Part shown: piece by piece, positions 33,023 to 45,083 of the stretch | Numbering within the stretch: position 1 is the first letter of the stretch | How the letters are laid out: each line of letters opens with the position of its first letter | Assembly (NCBI GenBank): GCA_023374045.1 | Contig: CM041777.1 | Location: 480,601,594 to 480,665,593 of the forward strand | Origin: Limonium bicolor | Taxonomy: Eukaryota > Streptophyta > Magnoliopsida > Caryophyllales > Plumbaginaceae | Length of the DNA: 64,000 bases | Reading direction: 5' to 3' | Program-made: the position numbers and the translations under genes | Notes under the pieces: model-generated | The model's input: the letters and a program-made list of their open reading frames with translations, nothing else | Told to the model about the DNA's origin: nothing | Database searches by the model: none

Positions 33023-33358
33023 TTTTTAAAGACTAAAAAATAATATTTTTTAAAAAATTAATTTGGATAATTCGGTTAACCAAATTAGATAGAGTGAAAC
33101 CGATATCCAAACCAAATTATAATTGGATATTCGAATAATGAATTTTGAAATTCGGCTACAAATTTCGGTTAAAAATTCAATTAAAAAATTTGGTTATTTC
33201 TGTTTTTGGATAAATTCAAATATCCAAACTGAATGCTTACCTCTAGATGAATGGATGAGGATGAACAATAAATGGATGACGGATGGACGGATGATGGATG
33301 ATATATCCGGTTGACGGATGCGGGTGATGCTTCACCCGACCTGAATCCGATATCCCTA
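33023..33358. mobile_element. Truncated right parts of the two nested MITEs, copy B
   Basis: Inner MITE remainder 33023-33245 (ending cctcta) and outer MITE end 33246-33358 (ending tatcccta). The left parts and the Tekay insertion are absent because the duplication began inside the inner MITE. Confidence 0.85.
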
Positions 33359-35072
33359 CTCTTGTTCATAAGGAGTTTGTGTCACCAAGGAGGCGGTTCG
33401 CATCTGATGTGATGATGATGACGATGATGATATGAACTATTAGACGGCGGAACATCAGTTAGCCCTTCCTGCTGTACCTGCTACCAGTGGAGGAGAGGCA
33501 TCAGCTGAGGGTCAGATACCCACTGATTGGTTCATCACTCTGGAGTCCACCCCGATTGCTGGTGGTCCTTTTGATTCCAGCCTGCTATGAAGCTTTGGTG
33601 GCATGTTACGCTTGATATGTGGCGAGGAGTGGTATGTATCTCTACATTTGTTTTTTATGTTATTGTTATCCTTAATGTGTAGACTTACAAAGTATGGATA
33701 TTAAGTATTAGCATATAATTTGCTATGAGTATATGTGCAAATTATAAAAACGTATGTAATCATTAGATTGTACATAGATCAGTATATCTTTAGGATCGTG
33801 GATGTCTGGCATTTACTTCCAGAGACTCTTTACTGGAAAAGTGGCATGCTGATCCCCTCCACGAGAGGATTAAGAAGGTAGTGACAGACAGTGGGTTAGC
33901 ACATTTTCATGATTGCTTCCATATAGATTTTGATTTGGCATTGATATCTGCATTCATGGAGAGGTGGTAGCCGGACACTAACACCTTCCACCTACCTTTT
34001 GGTGAGATGGCGATCACTCTACATGACATTTATCACATCATGGGCATATTGATTCAGGGAAGTGTTGTTGCTTTTGAGGCCCCTAAGAAGTTGTGTGGAG
34101 GTGCAGCACCGCTGAAGCTGACTTTGGACCATGCGCTGGCAGCACTCGCTGAGGTAGTAACCTTCCTTTAGTTAATGTTGTGAAGGAGCAGAGGTGGTAC
34201 CACAAGGGCGGCCCTACAGTAGGGTTAGGGAGTGGTGTGACCATGCAGATGCCACATACGCTTACGATGCTCATAGCTATCTATTATGTATGGTTAAACA
34301 TTGTTCCCTGACAAAAGGAATGATATAATGCGTCCCTACACTTACTGACCCCTACAGGACATCAACTCCATCTCTGACTATGCGCGGGGTGCTGCTACAT
34401 TAGCCGATCTCTACACACAGCTTGGTGTCTCTTCTCGTACTAAGATGAAGACCATGAGTGTTTTACCCTACTGCAGATATAAAGTTTGAACAAATTGATT
34501 TTCTTTCTACATGTACAACTAAAATTGTTAAGAATAGTACTAAAAGTTTCTAAAATGATGTAGTGTTGGATCTATCTGTACTTACAAGTATTTTTTGTCA
34601 TCTAATGGTGAATACTGCCTCACCTATCTCACCTGCGGTGAGGTTTGTTAAGATTAAGGGTCGACATAGTTCAGACCATAGTACTCTCATGGAGTATCAA
34701 CAACGTTTGGACGCCCTTACACCCAACCAGGGATGGTTACCATGACTTAAGAACTAAATGTTGTTTATTATTAACTTGTTAGAATTAGTTGACAAATAAA
34801 GACAAATTTAAATTATAAGGTTGTTTGGATCCCCTTCGAAGATGATGCGTGGAGAGTCCAGTAGGGTCTGTCCCGATGGTTTGGGAATTTACACATGATG
34901 GATATTGTTGAGCCTTACCATCCGAACCGGCGTCTGAGGTAGATTAGCATGGTCCAGTCTATTTCCTCTACTCCACCTCTATGGCCATATTAAGTGGTAC
35001 ACAAGTGGACTGCTAGAGACTATATGGTTGAGCATGTTGCTTCCCCGACGTTATGAAGCAACCAGTCCAGCA
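33359..35072 (+). pseudogene. PMD gene remnant, central exons, copy B
   Basis: Same exons as 22300-24015, including the shared TAG before PDTNTFHLPFGEM. Differences are mostly one- or two-base indels (ccacgagaggatt versus ccacgaggatt; tctctacattt versus tctctaacattt). Interrupted at 35073 by the duplicated retrotransposon. Confidence 0.75.
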
Positions 35073-37219
35073 TGTAACACCCCTAAAACCGGCCTAAGAG
35101 TTAAGGGTATTACACGCCGCGTATTACCTAATAACGCAAGGCTCTAAAACACTCCAATACAATAAAAGGCTCAAAACAGAGTTTCCATAACATTGTAAAC
35201 CAGAGTACTCAAATACAGCGAAAGTAACACGAAATCCCAAATACATATCCAAGTCAGAAACAGAAGTCAAAACAATGTAAGGCCCGAAGGCTACAACACC
35301 ATCAATACTAGTCTGAACGAACAAAAAAATAAACACTATAGCTCCAGAAACTTAAGATGATCCTCGCCGATCAATCTGCAAAAATGTTAAAAGTAAGGGA
35401 GTGAGCACACAACTATGCCCAGTAAGCAGCGACCGTCATCAGTAAGGTCGCTCAAAAACAATTGAAATCAGAAGAAGGAGGAGAAGATACACATTATATC
35501 CACAATTCCCAAACAGTCAGAAGCTTCAAGAAACAGAAACAGAAACATAGGTGAACACAAGAGTTCCCAATTCAGAAACAATCAGAGTTCTTAAACAGAA
35601 AGGGGACAAGACACAATGCACCACTCATAAGGGGTCCAAGACCCATAGACCATAACAGATCTCTCGACAACGCAGAAATGACTCTAATGAGCCAAAGGGT
35701 TCGTCAACCCCACAGAACAGAAAGGGAATGACCTACACTCAGAACGACGTCTACATGGTAATACCACGGAATAGCTCGACCCAGCCATTCACGGCTCAGA
35801 AACAAAGTGCAATGTCCCAAAACAGAAGGATTGCATAAACAGAAGCATAATTGCATTTAATTATGCCAAAACACTCATAAATCAGTAGTACAGATCATAA
35901 GGAATCCAACGCTGCAGACGGCACTCAAATCGGAGTTAAAACGAAGAAGTTACGCTGAAAACAGTAAGGTGTCCGAACTTGTGTCCTAACTTCGAAGATC
36001 GGACACAAGCGCAGACGCAAAACAGAGAGGAAAAAACAAGTTGTCCGAACTTCGAAGCTCGGACCGAAGTTCGGACAGTTTTTCAGAAAAAGGACGTGGT
36101 GAAGTCCGAGCTTCGAAGCTCGGTTGATTTCAGAAAACAGGGGTGTCCGAACTTCAAAGTTCGGACTGAAGTTCGGACACACCCAGAACTCGAAAAAAAA
36201 CAGAAGCTTAAAACGTGTTGTTCGAACTTCAAAGTTCGGACGGAAGTTCGGACAGCATGAAATCAGAAGAACAGAGGCTTCGAACAGATCAGAAAAATCA
36301 CCCAAACTTCACCAAACTTTGCCAAAGCATTACCCACACCAAATCAGACATAAATACAGAAACAAAACCATGGGTTTTAGCCATCAAAACGCAAAACAAA
36401 AAACGCAAATAGAATCACACACTAAATCAGAGAAACATCCTTGCAATACCCCATGGCTGAACTTCCTAACCGAATCAAGCAACCACCTACCTCGTTTCAG
36501 AGTGTAGAAAATCCACAGACGCAGCAGCAACAGCACCGAACAATGCCCAACCAGACAGAACCGAATAGCCACTGAATTTCCATAAACGACAATCCAAAAT
36601 CAGAACACGGAAGAAACCTAGAACTTTGGAAACTCAAAACTGCAACATTCTGCATCACAAACCTGAACCGAGAGTGCAGAACCTCCAACAATTCGCAGAA
36701 CAACAGCCACACGCAGAACACGAATCCCAACGCAGAGCACAATCGCTGAGTTCATCACAATAATCATCCAAAATCAAAACTGCAGAGGAGGGGAACTTGC
36801 TCTAATTTACTAATCTAAAATTCGAGAACCAAACCTGAAGGCGGACAAACGGATCACACAGCAGCAGAGATTCCAACCAGATCGCAGCAGAACATTCACC
36901 GTTTCAGTAGAGGAAGAACTAGAGAGAGAAAGCAAGAGGGGAAAACTGTCGCTCAACACCACGATGGGGACGCTCCTCACAAACTGACGTGAATAAATTG
37001 ATCGGGAATAGAAAGTAAATAAGCAGTAATTTAAATAAGGTTTCCTTTCCTTATTTATAAATCAATCACCTTAATTGTCTTGACGCCAAAGGACCTCCTC
37101 GCCCTTAACATTTAAAAGAACGCCGACCAAGTCCCACTGACATAAGTAAATAAATTAATCCAACTTGGAATAACATTGTAATGGATATAATATAAGGTTA
37201 TGAATTATGGGTTATAACA
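35073..37219 (-). repeat. 3' LTR, element copy B (2147 bp)
   Basis: Groups by private variants with 24016-26152. Hairpin array at about 35968-36255. Confidence 0.93.
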
Positions 37220-37242
37220 TCACCTCCCCCTTAAAAGAATTT
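37220..37242 (-). promoter_or_regulatory. Polypurine tract, element copy B
   Basis: Minus strand cttttaagggggaggtga directly before the LTR. Confidence 0.8.
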
Positions 37243-37263
37243 TGTCCTCGAAATTGACTCACC

Positions 37264-38694
37264 TCACTGATCGAAAAGAGAGGGAAACTTGGTGCATAGC
37301 TCATCTTCGAGCTCCCAAGTTGCTTCGCGTTCTGACTGATCAGACCACTGAACCTTAACCATAGGCATGGTCTTGCTACGGAGCTGACGAACGTCTCTAG
37401 CCAAAATACAGGTAGGCACCGCCTCATAACTGAAGTCCTCTCTCAACTGAAGCTGACTATGGTCAATCACGTGAGACGGATCATGCAGGTACTTCCTCAG
37501 CATCGAAACATGGAAGACATTGTGGACAGCAGACAATGACGGAGGCAAAGCTAGACGATAGGCCACAGGGCCAATCCTCTCTAGGATCTCAAACGGTCCA
37601 ACGAACCTTGGGCTAAGCTTCCCACGCTTCCCAAACCGGACTACACCTCTGACCAGCGACACTCGCAGATAGACGTGATCACCAACATCAAACTCAAGTG
37701 GCCTGCGCCTCTGGTCTGCATAACACTTCTGTCTACTCTGAGCAACAAGCAGACACTCCCAAATTATCCTGATCTTCTCTACTGCATCCTGCACCAGCTC
37801 AGGCCCAACCAAGACCCTCTCCTTCAGGTCATCCCAACAGATGGGAGACCTGCACCTCCTACCATACAACACTTCAAACGGAGCCATACCAATGCTCGCC
37901 TGAAAACTGTTGTTGTAGGCAAACTCGATCAGAGTCACGTGTTGCTCCCAGCTACCTCCAAAATCTAGGACACATGCGCGAAGCATGTCCTCCAGGACCT
38001 GATTAGTCCTCTCTGTCTGGCCATCCGACTGAGGATGGTAGGCTGAACTGAAAGCTAAATTCGTACCCAAGGCCTTATGCAAACTGTGCCAAAATCTCGA
38101 CACGAAACGAGGATCACAATCAGACACAATAGAAGCAGGCACTCCGTGAAGCCTCACTATCTCATCGAGATACAGACGAGCTAAGCGCTTCAAACTGAAG
38201 GTCTTCTTCACCGGCAGAAAATGGGCAGACTTCGTCAGACGATCAACAATCACCCATACAGCATCGCAGCCCGAGGAAGTCTTGGGCAAACCCATGACAA
38301 AGTCCATCCCCACACTCTCCCACTTCCACTCAGGAATGGGAAGGGGCTGAAGCAAACCCGCTGGCCTCTGGTGCTCAGCCTTCACCTGCTGACAGGTCTG
38401 GCACTTCGAAACAAACTCAGAGATGTCACGCTTCATCCCAGACCACCAGAACGACTCTCTGAGATCTCGATACATCTTCACCCCTCCTGGGTGAACTGAA
38501 TATGGCGCTCCATGAGCCTCCTGAAGGATCTCTCTACGCAGAACTGCGTCATCCGACACACACACTCGACCTCTGAAACACAGACACCCATCACTGGAGA
38601 CACTGAAGTCTGAACTCTGCTCTGAAGGCAGCCCCTCTCTGATCCGGCACAGAGCTGAATCTGAATCCTGACCAACTCTGATCCTGTCGACCAA
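37264..38694 (-). CDS. Integrase with chromodomain-like tail
   Basis: A 476-residue open frame that would catalyse cDNA integration. Order: HHCC finger HGAPYSVHPGG ... CQTCQQVK (about residues 55-100); DDE core with [10 protein letters not shown] (first Asp), SIVSDCDPRF (second) and HPQSDGQTERTNQ (Glu); C-terminal [17 protein letters not shown]; tail VKVQWSDQSEREATWELE and FPSLFDQ. All catalytic residues are present. It was part of one polyprotein with RT, but a TAG just upstream (about 38708) cuts it off, and the first residue (a TTG codon) is not a real start. Without readthrough it would not be made. Confidence 0.92.
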   Translation of the reverse strand: MVDRIRVGQDSDSALCRIREGLPSEQSSDFSVSSDGCLCFRGRVCVSDDAVLRREILQEAHGAPYSVHPGGVKMYRDLRESFWWSGMKRDISEFVSKCQTCQQVKAEHQRPAGLLQPLPIPEWKWESVGMDFVMGLPKTSSGCDAVWVIVDRLTKSAHFLPVKKTFSLKRLARLYLDEIVRLHGVPASIVSDCDPRFVSRFWHSLHKALGTNLAFSSAYHPQSDGQTERTNQVLEDMLRACVLDFGGSWEQHVTLIEFAYNNSFQASIGMAPFEVLYGRRCRSPICWDDLKERVLVGPELVQDAVEKIRIIWECLLVAQSRQKCYADQRRRPLEFDVGDHVYLRVSLVRGVVRFGKRGKLSPRFVGPFEILERIGPVAYRLALPPSLSAVHNVFHVSMLRKYLHDPSHVIDHSQLQLREDFSYEAVPTCILARDVRQLRSKTMPMVKVQWSDQSEREATWELEDELCTKFPSLFDQ

Positions 38695-39215
38695 CGAAGA
38701 CTGGACCTAAAGCGCTGCTATCATACTGGCACTGGCTGGTCTGACTACCCAAACGCCCATACGCTGAAGCTCTAAGGCGGACCTCTGAACTCCTGTCAAA
38801 GCACAAGCAACACCGGGGCACCTCTCCGACTCAAAGCGTCTGCCACAACGTTCGCTCTACCAAGGTGGTAGAGGATCTCCAAGTCGTAGTCATGAAGTAG
38901 CTCTAACCACCTCCTCTGTCTCAAGTTCAGCTCCTTCTGAGTGAACAGATACTTGAGACTCTGTGGTCCGTGTAGACCTTACACGACGCTCCATACAGAT
39001 AATGTCTCCAGATCTTCAGCGCGAAAACCACAGCTGCCAACTCCAGATCGTGGGTAGGGTAGTTCTTCTCATAAGGCTTAAGCTGCCGAGAGCCATAAGC
39101 CACTACCTTACCCTGCTGCATCAAGACACATCCAAGTCCCTTATGGGACGCATCACAGAAGACCTCGAATCCCTCGGTCCCAGATGGCAAAGTCAGAATC
39201 GGTGTCGTAGTCAAC
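38695..39215 (-). pseudogene. RNase H domain, copy B
   Basis: [49 protein letters not shown] and KVYTDH are in frame with RT; then a frameshift (shared with copy A) near 38960, and [18 protein letters not shown] with ADALSRR in another frame. The TAG at about 38708 ends it. Confidence 0.87.
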
Positions 39216-40024
39216 CTCTTCTTAATCTCCTGGAAGCTCTGCTCACAAGCCTCGCTCCACTCATACTTGATCTCCTTCCTCAACAGACGGGTCAGTGGGG
39301 ATACAATCTTAGAGAATCCCTGAACGAACTTCCTGTAGTACCCAGCTAACCCAAGGAAGCTACGGATCTCTGCAACGTTCGTGGGCCTCGCCCACTCCAT
39401 GACTGCTCTAATCTTCTCAGGGTCCACTGAGATACCGTCCTTTGAGACCACATATCCCAAGAACACTACACGATCGAGCCAGAAGTCACACTTCTTCAAC
39501 TTAGCATACAGCTCACGATCCTTCAACGTCTGCAAAACAATCCTCAGATGCTCCTCATGCTCCTCTGCACTCTTGGAGTACATCAAAATGTCATCTATAA
39601 AGACCACTACAAACTGATCCAGATAGGGTTTGAAAACCCGGTTCATCATATCCATGAAGACTGAGGGAGCATTAGTCAATCCAAATGGCATGACTAGGAA
39701 CTCGTAATGACCATAACGAGTCCTAAAGGCGAACTTAGGCACATCCTCAGCCTTAATCCTCAACTGATGGTAACCTGAACGAAGATCGATCTTCGAGAAC
39801 ACTGTGGCGCCCGCCAACTGGTCAAACAAATCATCGATGCGCGGAAGGGGGTAGGGTGTCTTGATGGTCACTTTATTCAACTCCCTATAGTCGATGCACA
39901 ATCTGAAAGTCCCATCCTTCTTCTTCACAAATAGCACTGGCGCTCCCCAAGGCGAAACGCTAGGGCGAATGAAGCCCTTATCTAGCAACTCCTGAAGCTG
40001 AACCTTCAGCTCCGACGGACTCAT
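38927..40024 (-). CDS. Reverse transcriptase and start of RNase H
   Basis: A 365-residue open frame. [60 protein letters not shown], catalytic [28 protein letters not shown] and [12 protein letters not shown], then the first part of RNase H. The catalytic core is complete. It is separated from the protease frame by a one-base deletion in ISRAPYR near 40036, which copy A lacks, and truncated at the RNase H frameshift. Confidence 0.92.
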   Translation of the reverse strand: MSPSELKVQLQELLDKGFIRPSVSPWGAPVLFVKKKDGTFRLCIDYRELNKVTIKTPYPLPRIDDLFDQLAGATVFSKIDLRSGYHQLRIKAEDVPKFAFRTRYGHYEFLVMPFGLTNAPSVFMDMMNRVFKPYLDQFVVVFIDDILMYSKSAEEHEEHLRIVLQTLKDRELYAKLKKCDFWLDRVVFLGYVVSKDGISVDPEKIRAVMEWARPTNVAEIRSFLGLAGYYRKFVQGFSKIVSPLTRLLRKEIKYEWSEACEQSFQEIKKRLTTTPILTLPSGTEGFEVFCDASHKGLGCVLMQQGKVVAYGSRQLKPYEKNYPTHDLELAAVVFALKIWRHYLYGASCKVYTDHRVSSICSLRRS

Positions 40025-40806
40025 ACGGTAAGGGGCCTCGAGATGGGCTGAGTCTCTGGCGCTAAGTCAATCGTGAACTCCACCTCCCTCACTGGTGGAA
40101 GTCCGGGCACATCATCTTGGAAGACCTCAGAAAACTCTCTGACGATCGGGATGCTCTCCAAGCTAGATCCCTCACGCACCTCTGGCAGATAACACAAGAA
40201 TCCCTGGCAACCCTTCCTCAAGAAGTTGTCTGTCTGCATCGCTGACACAACCACAGTCGCACATGGAACTGCATTCCCAGAGAAAGCAAAGCGAGTCCCG
40301 TCTGGCAGGTCAAATATCACTCTCCTTGCTGCACAGTCTATATGGGCATGGTGCTCTGCTAGCCAGTCCATGCCCAAAATCACATCAAAACAGGCCATCC
40401 GCATCGGGATGAGGTCAGCATAAAACGTCTTGTCCCTAACTGCTACGGGACAAGCCTTACACACAGAATTCAGCACGCAGGGGGCAACCCCACCTAATGG
40501 ACTATTCACACACAGATCTACCTCACTAGGCATAGCAGTCAGTCCAAGGTCACCCAATAAATCAGAACAGATAAAGGAGTGCGTAGCTCCAGAGTCAAAC
40601 AGGCAAAACACATCCAGAGAATGGATCTGGAGAATACCTGAGACGACGTGATCACCAGCTCGATCACGCTCTCCAGCCATAGCATAAACTCGGGCCTGAG
40701 TCTGAGGCTTCTTCTGGTCGGACCTCGCCCCTGAATCTGAACCGATGCCTCTATCTCCTGAGCCTCTACCGGATGCCTGAGGGCACTGAGCGATCCGGTG
40801 CTCCAT
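40021..40806 (-). CDS. Gag C-terminal part and aspartic protease
   Basis: A 261-residue frame starting in the CCHC knuckle ([10 protein letters not shown]). Ser/Gly-rich spacer, [15 protein letters not shown] with the catalytic Asp, [16 protein letters not shown], then the RT linker [19 protein letters not shown]. It runs in the same frame as the upstream zinc knuckle, so gag and pol were one polyprotein in this family. The frame ends at PISRPLTV after a one-base loss. Confidence 0.9.
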   Translation of the reverse strand: MEHRIAQCPQASGRGSGDRGIGSDSGARSDQKKPQTQARVYAMAGERDRAGDHVVSGILQIHSLDVFCLFDSGATHSFICSDLLGDLGLTAMPSEVDLCVNSPLGGVAPCVLNSVCKACPVAVRDKTFYADLIPMRMACFDVILGMDWLAEHHAHIDCAARRVIFDLPDGTRFAFSGNAVPCATVVVSAMQTDNFLRKGCQGFLCYLPEVREGSSLESIPIVREFSEVFQDDVPGLPPVREVEFTIDLAPETQPISRPLTV

Positions 40807-41691
40807 CGACCCGCACTTAAAGCAGGCACCAGTCTTCTTGTAGCACTCCCTACCAGGATGGGAGTGACCACAAGACCCACACTTCGCCCCAGCTGACGAA
40901 GATGCAGAAGCTCCCCGACGGTCTCCATAGGACTTCTTCTTCTGAGGAGGAGAGCAGCCTCCTTCTTCTGAGGCTCTTCAGCACGCCTCTTCCCCTTGTG
41001 GTCCTTGCCAGCCTGTCTGCCCTTGATGTCGGCCTCTACCAGCAGAGCGACGTCTGCCACATCTCTGAAGGTCCGGTGACGAAGAGGTGTCACAGCGGAC
41101 CTAATGTCAGGTCTCAGCCCGCTCTCGAACTTACGGGCCTTCCTATGCTCATCAGGCTCCGGAGCATACTTCGAAAGAGTCACAAATTTCCTTACATACT
41201 CCTCCACAGACATCTCTCTCCCCTGGCGCAGCCGGTTGTACTCATTGATCTTCTGATCTTTGTAGACATCCGGATAGAACTGCTTGTTGAACTCCAAGCA
41301 GAACTGATCCCAGGTCCAAGGCTGGGGATGCCTACACATCACCATACGCCACCACTCCTTCGCCTCCCCTTAAAGAGGAACGTGGCGAAGTCCACCTTCT
41401 GATCGTCCTCTGAGCCCATCCTCTGAGCAGGTCCTCCACCTCAGTAATCTAGTGGCTCGCCTCCTGAGGGTCACCACAGCCGTCGAAGGAAGGCGGCTTT
41501 AGCTTCATAAACTCCTGGAGCGCTCTGACTCGGCCTCCCACAGCATTCGCCCCTGCTGGGCCTGCGCCACCAGCTCCTCTACCAGCTCCCCCAGCAGCTG
41601 CAGCCATAGTCTGCATGAGCTGCGCCACAAACTACTGCACTGCCTCTGTAGCATCTCCCTGAGGGGTCACTGGTGTCCTATGAGGAGGCAT
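40807..41691 (-). pseudogene. Gag, copy B
   Basis: Start ATG at 41691 (MPPHRTPVTPQGD); TAG after EAVQ (about 41633); a second TAG in EASH-stop-ITEVEDLL. From 41345 the frame is open: WDQFCLEFNKQFYPDVY, MSVEEYVRKFVTLSKYA and HRTFRDVADVALLVEADI. It then shifts near 40960 before KCGSCGHSHPGRECYKKTG and the CCHC knuckle [14 protein letters not shown]. Both early stops are also in copy A, so gag was dead before the duplication. Confidence 0.88.
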
Positions 41692-41804
41692 TCTGAGATT
41701 CACAAATCCTAAACTTGTCAGAACTGACTCAGACTTCAAACAACTGTCACAACTGAATCTCACACAAGCAAAACACAGCCACAAACCCTAAAGAAAGCCA
41801 AACC

Positions 41805-41818
41805 TGGCTCTGATACCA
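41805..41818 (-). promoter_or_regulatory. Primer-binding site, element copy B
   Basis: TGGTATCAGAGCCA on the minus strand, five bases from the 5' LTR. Confidence 0.93.
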
Positions 41819-41823
41819 CTAAA

Positions 41824-43976
41824 TGTAACACCCCTAAAACCGGCCTAAGAGTTAAGGGTATTACACGCCGTGTATTACTACCTAATAACGCAAGGCTCTA
41901 AAACACTCCAATACAATAAAAGCCCAAAATAGAGTTTCCATAACATTGTAAACCAGAGTACTCAAATACAGTGAAAGTAACACGAAATCCTAAATACATA
42001 TCCAAGTCAGAAACAGAAGTCAAAATAATGTAAGGCCCGAAGGCTACAACACCATCAATACTAGTCTGAACGAACAAAAAAGCTAAACACTATAGCTCCA
42101 GAAACTTAAGATGATCTTCGCCGATCAATCTGCAAAAATGTTAAAAGTAGGGGAGTGAGCACACAACTATGCCCAGTAAGCAGCGACCGTCATCAGTAAG
42201 GTCGCTCAAAAACAATTGAAATCAGAAGAAGGAGGAAAAGATACACATTATATCCACAATTCCCAAACAGTCAGAAGCTTTCAGAAACAGAAACAGAAAC
42301 AGAGGTGAACACAAGAGTTCCCAGTTCAGAAACAATTAGAGTTCTTAAACAGAAAGAGGACAAGACACAATGCACACACTCAGAAGGGGTCCAAGACCCA
42401 TAGACCATAACAGATCTATCGACAGCGCAGAAATGACTCTAATGAGCCAAAGGGTTCGTCAACCCCACAGAACAGAAAGGGAATGACCCACACTCAGAAC
42501 GACGTCTACATGGTATACCACAGAATAGCTCGACCCAGCCATTCACGGCTCAGAAACAAAGTGCAATGTCCCAAAACAGAAGGATTGCATAAACAGAAGC
42601 TTAATTGGATTTAATTATGCCAAAACACTCATTAATCAGTAGTACAGATCATAAGGAATCCAACGCCGCAGACGGCACTCAAATCGGAGTTAAAACGAAG
42701 AAGTTACGCTGAAAACAGTAAGGTGTCCGAACTTGTGTCCTAACTTCGAAGATCGGATACAAGCGCAGACGCAAAACAGAGAGGAAAAACAAGTTGTCCG
42801 AACTTCGAAGCTCGGACTGAAGTTCGGACAGTTTTTCGGAAAAAGGACGCGGTGAAGTCCGAGCTTCGAAGCTCGGTTGATTTCAGAAAACAGGGGTGTC
42901 CGAACTTCAAAGTTCGGACTGAAGTTCGGACACACCCAGAACTCGAAAAAAACAGAAGCTTAAAACGTGCTGTTCGAACTTCAAAGTTCAGACGGAAGTT
43001 CGGACAACACGAAATCAGAAGAACAGAGGCTTCGAACAGATCAGAAAAATCACCTAAACTTCACCAAACTTTGCTAAAGCATTACCCACACCAAATCAGA
43101 CATAAATACAGAAAAACCATGGGGTTTTAGCCATTCCAAAACGCAACAAAAACACAATAGAATCACACACTAAATCAGAGAACAATCCTTGCAATACCCC
43201 ATGGCTGAACTTCCTAACCGAATCAAGCAACCACCTACCTCGTTTCAGAGTGTAGAAAATCCACAGACGCAGCAGCAGCAGCAACATCACCGAACAATGC
43301 CCAACCAGACAGAACCGAATAGCCACTGAATTTCCATAAACGACAATCCAAAATCAGAACACGGAAGAAACCTAGAACTTTGGAAACTCAAAACTGCAAC
43401 ATTCTGCATCACAAACCTGAACCGAGAGTGCAGAACCTCCAACAATTCACAGAACAACAGCCACACGCAGAACACGAATCCAAACGCAGAGCACAATCGC
43501 TGAGTTCATCACAATAATCATCCAAAATCAGAAATTGCAGAGGAGGGGAACTTGCTCTAATTTACTAATCTGAAATTCGAGAACCAAACCTGAAGGCGGA
43601 CAAACGGATCACACAGCAGCAGAGATTCCAACCAGATTACAGCAGAACATTCACCGTTTCAGCAGAGAGAAGAACTAGAGAGAGAAAGCAAGAGGGCAAA
43701 ACTGTCGCTCAACACCACGACGAGGACGCTCCTCACAAACTGACGTGAATAAATTGATCGGGAATAGAAAGTAAATAAGCAGTAATTTAAATAAGGTTTC
43801 CTTTCCTTATTTAATAAATCAATCACCTTAATTATCTTGACGCCAAAGAACCTCCTCGCCCTTAACATTTAAAAGAACGCTGACCAAGTCCCACTGACAT
43901 AAGTAAATAAATTAATCCAACTTGGAATAACATTGTAATGGATATAATATAAGGTTATGAATTATGGGTTATAACA
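41824..43976 (-). repeat. 5' LTR, element copy B (2153 bp)
   Basis: Groups by private variants with 30749-32888. Hairpin array at about 42722-43008. A cagcagcagcagcaa run at about 43268 is expanded relative to the other copies. Confidence 0.93.
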
Positions 43977-44500
43977 CAGCATGTATGCCACTGAGTTTAT
44001 ACATGCCACAACGCGCTTCCCTAGTGATGATGTGGAGGCATATTACATGAAGTGGTTCCTCGCTCGAACCCACCCGAGGCTCATCCCTTCTGGTGAAGCT
44101 GCAGGCCTGCCTTCTTATCCAAATGTAAGTGGTCATATCATTTTATTTGCACAATATAAAAATCAATGGTTTAAAACTAATTTTTAAATGTTTCATATGT
44201 TTACATCCACAGGTCGCGCTCACGACTATTGTGCAGCTGATGAAACCATACTTCCTGCCCCCACACCCCAATGGATGGCTAGCGTAGATGTCTCCTAACG
44301 ACTTGTCCCACTTTCAACATTAGTTTGATCATATGTTGGGACATGTTCAGCACTTCAGAATCACCTAGCAGACTCAGAGTTCTGACATATCCAATGGGTC
44401 TAATACCAAGGGGGTTGTAGAGAGAAAGGTCTTGAAGGGGGTGTCATATTAGGGAGGTATCTATGCCACCATTGCAAAGGGGTGGTAAATAGTATTAGAT
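43977..44500 (+). pseudogene. PMD gene remnant, C-terminal exons, copy B
   Basis: YATEFIHATTRFP, EAYYMKWFLARTHPRLIP and SGEAAGLPSYPN are open to a donor-like aatGTAAGT at about 44124. The next exon-like block after tccacag (about 44214) reads ALTTIVQLMKPYFLPP and then decays. The WF...THPRLIP block is typical of the end of plant mobile domains. Only this copy keeps the junction to the downstream exon. Confidence 0.65.
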
Positions 44501-44560
44501 TTTTATCTTGTGAGACTATGATTGTTGTTTTGTTGTTGCGTTTGTTACAGTTATCTTTTA

Positions 44561-45083
44561 TAGTAAATTACTCAGAACCCCCTTGAGGATTTGAGATATT
44601 ACAGTTAACCCCCTCGTGTTTATCATAATTATTGGTAACCACCTCAAGGTTAAGGTATCTTTGACTACGAGCCCCGAACTATAACTCTGTGATCAAAAAG
44701 TTAACTATGTGTTGACCTATTAGCTTAATCACATTAATAATGCCGAGCTGGACAACAAAACTATGTAATCAACATCTTTTAACACTCTCTCATCCCACTT
44801 TAGATGCATTTTCAAGGAAGGGTTGATATTTTAAGAAAAATCAAAATGCAGATTAAGTAGTGTTTTTGTCCAGTATGACCTTATTAATATGATTAAGGAT
44901 AGGTTAACACGTATTAACTTCTTGATAACAGAGTTATAGTTCGGGGGCTCATAGTACAAATAGTACTATGATCAGGGTATCATAGTTAATATATGACCTC
45001 AAGGTGGTTACCAGTAATTATGATAAACACAAGGGGTTAACTGTAATATCCTAAATCCTCAAGGGGGTTCTGAGTATTTACTC
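44561..45083. mobile_element. Foldback Mutator-like MITE, copy 1 (523 bp)
   Basis: Perfect 9-bp target duplication tatctttta (44552-44560 and 45084-45092), the length typical of Mutator-like elements. Long terminal inverted repeats (about 200 bp each) start agtaaattactcagaacccc and continue with cttgaggattt and agttaaccccc. No coding capacity. A second member is at 59700-60226. Confidence 0.88.

Larger units (their letters stand above)
35073..43976 (-). mobile_element. Tekay-like Ty3/gypsy retrotransposon, copy B
   Basis: 8904 bp, target duplication cagca (35068-35072 and 43977-43981), identical in position to copy A. LTRs 35073-37219 and 41824-43976. The best preserved element here: the RT and integrase frames are long and uninterrupted. 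Gag still has the two early stops shared with copy A, so it cannot make gag. Confidence 0.95.
33023..44111. repeat. Segmental tandem duplication of about 11.09 kb, copy B
   Basis: Begins inside the inner MITE and ends at gcaggcctgcc (about 44101-44111), after which the PMD exon continues into unique sequence (ttcttatccaaatg). The junction with copy A has only a short T-run in common. Confidence 0.9.
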
